DNA of 54,442 bases from contig CAZCVI010000045.1 of NCBI GenBank assembly GCA_964502145.1, positions 1 through 54,442 on the forward strand. The letters run 5' to 3'. Positions 50,302 to 54,442 of the stretch are shown piece after piece. The stretch comes from CAZCVI01 sp964502145. GTDB taxonomy: Bacteria; Acidobacteriota; Aminicenantia; UBA2199. The position numbers were made by a program, and so were the translations under genes. The notes under the pieces were generated by a model. It was not told the DNA's origin. It saw nothing but the letters and a program-made list of their open reading frames with translations, and searched no databases. Numbering within the stretch: position 1 is the stretch's first letter; every line of letters begins with the position of its first letter.

Positions 50302-51030
50302 TTACGTGGTTTTGGTCTTAAGAATCTCTTCCACGCGTGCGATATCTTCAGGAACATCAACACCGATTGATTTTTCCTGGCTGAAGATGACATTGATGTC
50401 AATATTGTTTTCCAAAAATCTCAATTGTTCGAGTTTTTCGGTCTTTTCGAGCTTGCCCGGGGGCAATTGAATAAATCGTTTGAGAGCGGACCGTAAATAT
50501 CCATACATACCAACATGTTGATAAAAACCGGTAAAATTATTCTGGGTAACAAAGGGAATGGGGGCGCGGGAAAAATAGAGGGACTGAGAATGAGAGTTCA
50601 TCACGACTTTTACGACATGGGGTGAGATATAATCTTGATAGGAACGATTAAAATAAGCGGCGGTAACGACATCATGGTTTTTGGTATGCAACTGGTCATA
50701 AAGATCGGCAATCAGTTTCTCGGAGACAATAGGTTCGTCGCCCTGAATATTAATAGCGGCATCAAAGTCGTTTTTTTCCATGACTTCCCAGATACGCTCG
50801 GAGCCGGATTGATGTTCTGAAGAGGTAAAAACAGGGGTGCCGCCAAAACTCTTGACTGTATCGGCAATGCGTTGGTCATCGGTGGCCACAATAATATGGG
50901 TGAATTTTCCTGATTTTTGAACCTGGCGATACACGCGTTCAATCATGGTGACACCGGCAATTATTGCGAGTGGTTTCCCCTCAAAGCGACTAGACAAATA
51001 CCGTGATGGAATAATAGCGGCGATGTTCAT
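50302..51030 (-). CDS. kdsB: 3-deoxy-manno-octulosonate cytidylyltransferase
   Basis: A 242-residue nucleotidyltransferase: IPSRYLSSRFEGKPLA, SEHQSGSERIWEV and NIQGDEPIVS are the KdsB motifs for CTP and KDO. It makes CMP-KDO for the LPS inner core, showing that the organism has an outer membrane. It lies 23 bases after the bactofilin gene and just upstream of pyrG. Confidence 0.97.
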   Translation of the reverse strand: MNIAAIIPSRYLSSRFEGKPLAIIAGVTMIERVYRQVQKSGKFTHIIVATDDQRIADTVKSFGGTPVFTSSEHQSGSERIWEVMEKNDFDAAINIQGDEPIVSEKLIADLYDQLHTKNHDVVTAAYFNRSYQDYISPHVVKVVMNSHSQSLYFSRAPIPFVTQNNFTGFYQHVGMYGYLRSALKRFIQLPPGKLEKTEKLEQLRFLENNIDINVIFSQEKSIGVDVPEDIARVEEILKTKTT

Positions 51031-51053
51031 GTGAATGGGGTGATAAAAAAAGC

Positions 51054-51449
51054 CTAATCGCCGATTAGAGATTTATCTTCATTCGGGTTATGATTTTTGC
51101 TTTCGAGGGCTTTTTGTTCCATCTGGCAGGAGCCTTGAAAAAAGGCACCTTCCTCAATAATAAGTTTGGGGCAAACGAGTTTCCCGGTGACGCGACCGAG
51201 GGAGAAGATTTCAATGCGTTCTTTGGCATTGAGGGAACCTTTGACCCTGCCATTTATCGAGATGCTGCCAGCTTCGATATCCGCTTCTACCTCGCCGGTC
51301 TCGCCGATAATAAGTGCATTACCGGAAAGAATTTTTCCCTTGAATTTGCCATCGATCCGGAAGGAATCTTTAAAGCGAATATCGCCGGTGATTTCAGTAT
51401 CTTTGTCAATAAAGCCGCTAACTCTTCCCAATGATTCGGTTCTTTGCAT
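51054..51449 (-). CDS. Bactofilin
   Basis: A 131-residue polymerising cytoskeletal protein. The short beta-helix core of repeated rungs is visible (TEITGDIRFKDSFRIDGKFKGK, SISINGRVKGSLNAKERIEI), with short flexible ends. AAGGAG precedes the ATG. It follows parB by three bases. In Myxococcus, bactofilins encoded near parAB anchor the ParABS system, so a similar scaffold role is plausible. Confidence 0.93.
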   Translation of the reverse strand: MQRTESLGRVSGFIDKDTEITGDIRFKDSFRIDGKFKGKILSGNALIIGETGEVEADIEAGSISINGRVKGSLNAKERIEIFSLGRVTGKLVCPKLIIEEGAFFQGSCQMEQKALESKNHNPNEDKSLIGD

Positions 51450-51452
51450 GTG

Positions 51453-52301
51453 TTACTCCTTTATTAATATATTATAAATTCTATCGAATTCTTCGACTTG
51501 ATTGAAGAATATTTCAATTCTTCCTTTACCGCTTTTTGAATATTGTAATTTTACTTTTGTAGAGAGGAGACGGGCCAATTTATCCTCTGTTTTTCTAATA
51601 TCTGGGTCTTCCAGTATTTGGGTAGTTATTTTTTCCTTGGTGAGGTTTTTAACCATTTTTTCAGTTTGGCGCACGGACAGATTATTCTTAAGAATAAGGG
51701 ACAGGGCGGTGAGCATGCTGGAGTTATCTTCGAGAGTGAGGATAGCGCGGGCGTGTCCGGGGGAGATATCATTGGAAATAACGCTCTCTTTAATGGCCTC
51801 GGGAAGTTTGAGTAGTCTGAGGAAATTAGTGAGGGTGCTCCGGTTCATACCAAGTCGTTCACCGGCTTTTTCCTGGGTGAGTTCCATTTCTTTAATAAGA
51901 ACTTCAATCCCCTCGGCGACTTCGATGGCATTGAGGTCTTCTCTTTGGATATTTTCCACGAGGGCACCGACAATAATTTCATCCTGGGTGAGGTTTTTAA
52001 TAATGGCGGGAATTTTTTTCCAATTTAAATATTGGGCGGCGCGCCAGCGGCGTTCCCCTACCATCAGAAAATACTTTTCCTCATTTTTATACACGATGAC
52101 GGGTTGGATCAAACCGGATTCATTGAGAGAATCGGCGAGTTCTTTGATTCGTTCAGCGCTGAATTTTTTCCTGGGTTGATAGGGGTTGGGGTAGATATTA
52201 TCGATATCAATTTCTAGGAAACCGCTTTCTGTGGACACTTGCGGCTTGTTGGTAATGATGGCTTCAATGCCTTTGCCCAGGACTTTTCGCTTTATTGACA
52301 T
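51453..52301 (-). CDS. parB: Chromosome partitioning protein ParB
   Basis: A 282-residue protein. The N-terminal CTPase fold has IYPNPYQPRK and GERRWRAAQYLNW. The central helix-turn-helix domain (GERLGMNRSTLTNFLRLLKLP) binds parS. It overlaps parA by ten bases. A perfect parS site lies about 1.5 kb upstream of parB, at 53758. It loads on parS and spreads, giving the kinetochore for ParA. Confidence 0.97.
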   Translation of the reverse strand: MSIKRKVLGKGIEAIITNKPQVSTESGFLEIDIDNIYPNPYQPRKKFSAERIKELADSLNESGLIQPVIVYKNEEKYFLMVGERRWRAAQYLNWKKIPAIIKNLTQDEIIVGALVENIQREDLNAIEVAEGIEVLIKEMELTQEKAGERLGMNRSTLTNFLRLLKLPEAIKESVISNDISPGHARAILTLEDNSSMLTALSLILKNNLSVRQTEKMVKNLTKEKITTQILEDPDIRKTEDKLARLLSTKVKLQYSKSGKGRIEIFFNQVEEFDRIYNILIKE

Positions 52302-53080
52302 TGACTCAAAATCTCCTTTGCTAAAGCCATATATGCTTTTGATCCGGCGGATTTAATGGCATATAATTGGATGGGTTGTCCGAAACTGGGGGCTTCGGAG
52401 AGGCGGACGTTCCGTGGGATAATGGAATGGTATACCTTGGTGGTAAAATAATTCCGTATTTCCTCTTCTACCTGTTTGGATAGGTTGGTACGTTCATCAT
52501 ACATGGTTAAGAGTATGCCTTTAATTTCGAGTTGGGGGTTAAAGTTTTCGACGATCCGGTTGATGGTATCGACGAGATCGGACAAACCTTCGAGGGCATA
52601 ATATTCAGTTTGGATTGGGATCAGAACGCTTTCAGCGGCGGTGAGGGCATTGATGGTAATCAAACCGAGAGAGGGGGGTAAATCGATAATAATATAATCG
52701 AAATGGTCTTGAATACCGGCCAACACGTTCTTAATGTGCAGGTGGTTATTATCTTCGCCTGACAGTTCCAATTCGAAACGGGCGAGGTTTCGTGAGGCGG
52801 GCAGGATTTTCATGAATTTTAATTCATGGCTGCGCAGGGCATCCTCAAGTTTACACTTGCCTTCGATGACAGAATAAATATCATATTCCACGGTGCTTTT
52901 GTCGATTCCGAGTCCTGTGGTTGAGTTGGCTTGGGGATCAAGATCAACGATCAGAACATTTTTTTCAGCAATGGCCAGTGAAGCGCCAAGATTGATGGCG
53001 GTGGTTGTTTTTCCAACGCCGCCTTTTTGATTTGCAATCGCTATTATTTCGCCTTTTTTCGTACTATTCACCTGCTGCAT
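52292..53080 (-). CDS. parA: Chromosome partitioning ATPase ParA
   Basis: A 262-residue ATPase. The deviant Walker A is ANQKGGVGKTTTAINL, with VDLDPQANSTTGLG and IIDLPPSLGLI (switch regions). It drives parS-ParB complexes apart on nucleoid DNA. It overlaps rsmG by 17 bases and parB by ten, so all three are coupled. Confidence 0.97.
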   Translation of the reverse strand: MQQVNSTKKGEIIAIANQKGGVGKTTTAINLGASLAIAEKNVLIVDLDPQANSTTGLGIDKSTVEYDIYSVIEGKCKLEDALRSHELKFMKILPASRNLARFELELSGEDNNHLHIKNVLAGIQDHFDYIIIDLPPSLGLITINALTAAESVLIPIQTEYYALEGLSDLVDTINRIVENFNPQLEIKGILLTMYDERTNLSKQVEEEIRNYFTTKVYHSIIPRNVRLSEAPSFGQPIQLYAIKSAGSKAYMALAKEILSQCQ

Positions 53081-53633
53081 TCTCCATTTTTAAAATTTTC
53101 AAGTTTTCACGTAAGGGGACATTATATGTTTTTTTTCTGACACTTTCCAGAGGTAACTCATTTATTTTTATTTTATTATCGGAAGTGATTAAAACGGCTT
53201 CTTTGATGAGTCCTTTATTGATGAAACGAATAAACACGTCGAGATCGGGATAACCGCGGGCGATGATCGTGCGGTGGAATTTTTTCTCTTTGATGAGGTA
53301 TTCTTCGATACTGACGGCTTTAACTTCGACATTATCAAGTTTTAAATCGTCCTTTACTTTTTGTAAGAATACGGCTTTTTTATGTTTGGGTTCAACGAGG
53401 ATCATTTTCCGTTTGGGGTTTTCCAGGGCAATGGGGATTCCGAGCAAACCATTTCCGCTCCCTGCATCCACAATGATTTTGATTTCATTGGAAATGTATT
53501 GGTTCATTAAAAGGGATTCGCTAATCAGTTGTTCGACTTCTGCGGGTGTGATTTTGCGGGAGACCAAGTTAATCTTTTGATTATAGTCCAAAAGTATATC
53601 AATGTATTGAGCGAGTTTAATTGAAATTTCCAT
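53064..53633 (-). CDS. rsmG: 16S rRNA (guanine527-N7)-methyltransferase
   Basis: About 189 residues from ATG 53631-53633. The SAM motif VDAGSGNGLLGIP and the N-terminal helical part (LLDYNQKINLVSRKI) are typical. It methylates G527 of 16S rRNA. The frame is open to 53720, but the family start and the promoter both favour 53633. rsmG-parA-parB is the classic origin-proximal order; mnmG, often upstream, is absent in the window. Confidence 0.94.
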   Translation of the reverse strand: MEISIKLAQYIDILLDYNQKINLVSRKITPAEVEQLISESLLMNQYISNEIKIIVDAGSGNGLLGIPIALENPKRKMILVEPKHKKAVFLQKVKDDLKLDNVEVKAVSIEEYLIKEKKFHRTIIARGYPDLDVFIRFINKGLIKEAVLITSDNKIKINELPLESVRKKTYNVPLRENLKILKMENAAGE

Positions 53634-53639
53634 GGCTTT

Positions 53640-53669
53640 ATTATAACATACCTTTGGACAAGTAGACAA
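53640..53669 (-). promoter_or_regulatory. Leaderless -10 before rsmG
   Basis: TATAAT (53640-53645, minus strand) ends exactly six bases before the rsmG ATG. The best -35 is TTGTCT at 53664-53669 with an 18-base spacer, only a moderate match. Confidence 0.5.
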
Positions 53670-53757
53670 ATTTTTCCTTTCCTCAAATGAACGGCGTGGG
53701 TTCCAAACTGCGGTCAGCAATCATGTATTGACCATAAAAAAAAGTCTTCGGATTCAT

Positions 53758-53773
53758 TGTTTCACGTGAAACA
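53758..53773. promoter_or_regulatory. parS centromere site
   Basis: TGTTTCACGTGAAACA is a perfect 16-base palindrome matching the conserved bacterial chromosomal parS sequence. It lies 125 bases before the rsmG start and near parA-parB. Confidence 0.95.
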
Positions 53774-54046
53774 TTCATTTACAGGGAAATTCTCATTTCA
53801 ATAATGCTGATAACAAAGTGTTTTAAGGGCTATTTCTTTAAATAGGCCAAATTTCAATCATCTCTAGGCTGGCAATATAAAACTATACAAAAAAATTTAA
53901 GGCATATTTAGTGCCTTTAAATGATCCAAACGCTATATCTCTAAAAACAAAGGATATTTCTTGGTTTTAGGATGGTTATTTTGGGGTGTGTTATAGATTT
54001 TGTATAGGTTGCTTTTATTTTGAATTGGATTTAAGCTGCGGACTAA

Positions 54047-54140
54047 TTAATGGGAAGAATGGGAAGTATGGGAATTATGGGAGTAATGGGAATATTTATA
54101 TTTATCCCATAATTCCCATAATTCCCAGTCTTCCCATTAA
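54047..54140. repeat. Nonamer-word hairpin, TGGGAA family
   Basis: The left arm at 54047-54082 begins TTAATGGGAAGAATGGGAAG. The right arm at 54105-54140 is its near-perfect reverse complement, two mismatches in 36. Arms are made of nine-base words. It is the same family as 9035-9120 and the array inside the VWA gene. Confidence 0.88.
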
Positions 54141-54316
54141 CTTGGCAGTGAATCCAATAAGTAATACAAGCTTGCAAACTTTACTATTATATATAAATTT
54201 CGTGACTTAAAGGGCTGTACCTATGAGCGCTTCACTTAGGCGCGATAGATGTCTGCCGAGATGTGGGTGGGTTATAGGTTAGAATTCTAAAATCATAGAC
54301 TACAATACATCAAGTG

Positions 54317-54442
54317 ATCGGCGATGAAGCGAATAATGATCAGCGATGGTATTCGAAAGCATCAGTGATGGTTTTCGAAAGCATCAGTGATGGTTTTCGA
54401 AAGCATCAGTGATGGTATTCAAAAGCATCAGTGATGGTTTTC
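54317..54442. repeat. 22-bp iteron-like tandem array, runs off the window
   Basis: Units begin at 54317, 54339, 54361, 54383, 54405 and 54427; the last is cut by the window edge. The core is ATCAGTGATGGTTTTCGAAA plus GC, with a TTTTCGAAA palindrome-like half. The first unit is degenerate. The period equals about two helical turns, and the array lies near parABS. Confidence 0.85.

Larger units (their letters stand above)
53634..54442. other. Gene-free region upstream of rsmG, candidate origin-proximal region
   Basis: No credible coding sequence on either strand. It holds the rsmG promoter, a parS site, an AT-rich block at 53830-54000, a nonamer hairpin and the 22-bp array at the right edge. 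I looked for TTATCCACA-type DnaA boxes and found none, so oriC itself is not shown. Confidence 0.6.

Noticed and set aside
53986..54210. Plus-strand ORF with PIIPIIPSLPI-type sequence
   Set aside because: Product of the nonamer hairpin at 54047-54140, with no ribosome site.
54317..54442. 22-bp repeat as a CRISPR array
   Set aside because: Contiguous units without spacers; the period is too short.
53721..54442. oriC with DnaA boxes
   Set aside because: No TTATNCACA-type box was found on either strand in this stretch; only parS and repeats are present.

Overview
The window reads as a chromosomal segment of an anaerobic, Gram-negative-type bacterium, close to its replication origin. The anaerobe signs are a flavodiiron protein, a two-iron desulfoferrodoxin, a rubredoxin, a ferritin-like protein, hemerythrin and pyruvate phosphate dikinase. 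KdsB (CMP-KDO synthesis) and a WbpA/B/D/E-type sugar pathway imply LPS or O-antigen. The mix of six-bladed beta-propeller protein, Rpn nuclease, ETF/acyl-CoA dehydrogenase and many period-9 intergenic hairpins resembles Candidatus Aminicenantes or relatives, but that placement is an impression, not a result.

Layout: 0-8.5 kb, mostly minus strand: a metallophosphoesterase, an unknown gene behind a palindromic operator, a 40-bp tandem repeat, a MoxR ATPase/VWA/unknown trio, a glycerate kinase with an unknown partner, and an unlisted 46-residue ORF. 9.3-13.5 kb: oxygen defence (fprA, desulfoferrodoxin, rubredoxin), fumarase, ferritin-like protein. 13.7-19 kb: an HDOD/histidine kinase/receiver fusion and ppdK. 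19.1-23.8 kb: an apparent type IV pilus block (ABC ATPase, ABC permease, TPR-like protein, prepilin peptidase, PilS-like kinase) that stops in the first codons of what looks like the response regulator. 23.8-28.6 kb: a four-gene minus-strand cassette (Rossmann-like protein, ORC/CDC6-type P-loop ATPase, HD-domain protein, C5 DNA methyltransferase) between two 110-bp direct repeats of the kinase gene's 3' end. 29.5-39.6 kb: surface polysaccharide genes. 39.7-48.6 kb: Rpn nuclease, acyl-CoA dehydrogenase/EtfA/EtfB, an Ada-AlkA fusion with an alkyltransferase, hemerythrin, beta-propeller protein. 48.6-53.6 kb, minus strand: rsmG-parA-parB-bactofilin-kdsB-pyrG, with a perfect parS palindrome just upstream and a 22-bp iteron-like array running off the right edge.

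Three signals stand out. (1) The direct-repeat-bounded cassette looks like an uncharacterised genome-defence or conflict system inserted into a pilus regulatory locus. (2) Five genes have a -10 hexamer ending exactly six bases before the start codon, so their mRNAs should be leaderless. (3) Several families of intergenic hairpins are built of nine-base words, and one such word array also lies in frame inside the VWA gene. No tRNA, rRNA or CRISPR array was seen.
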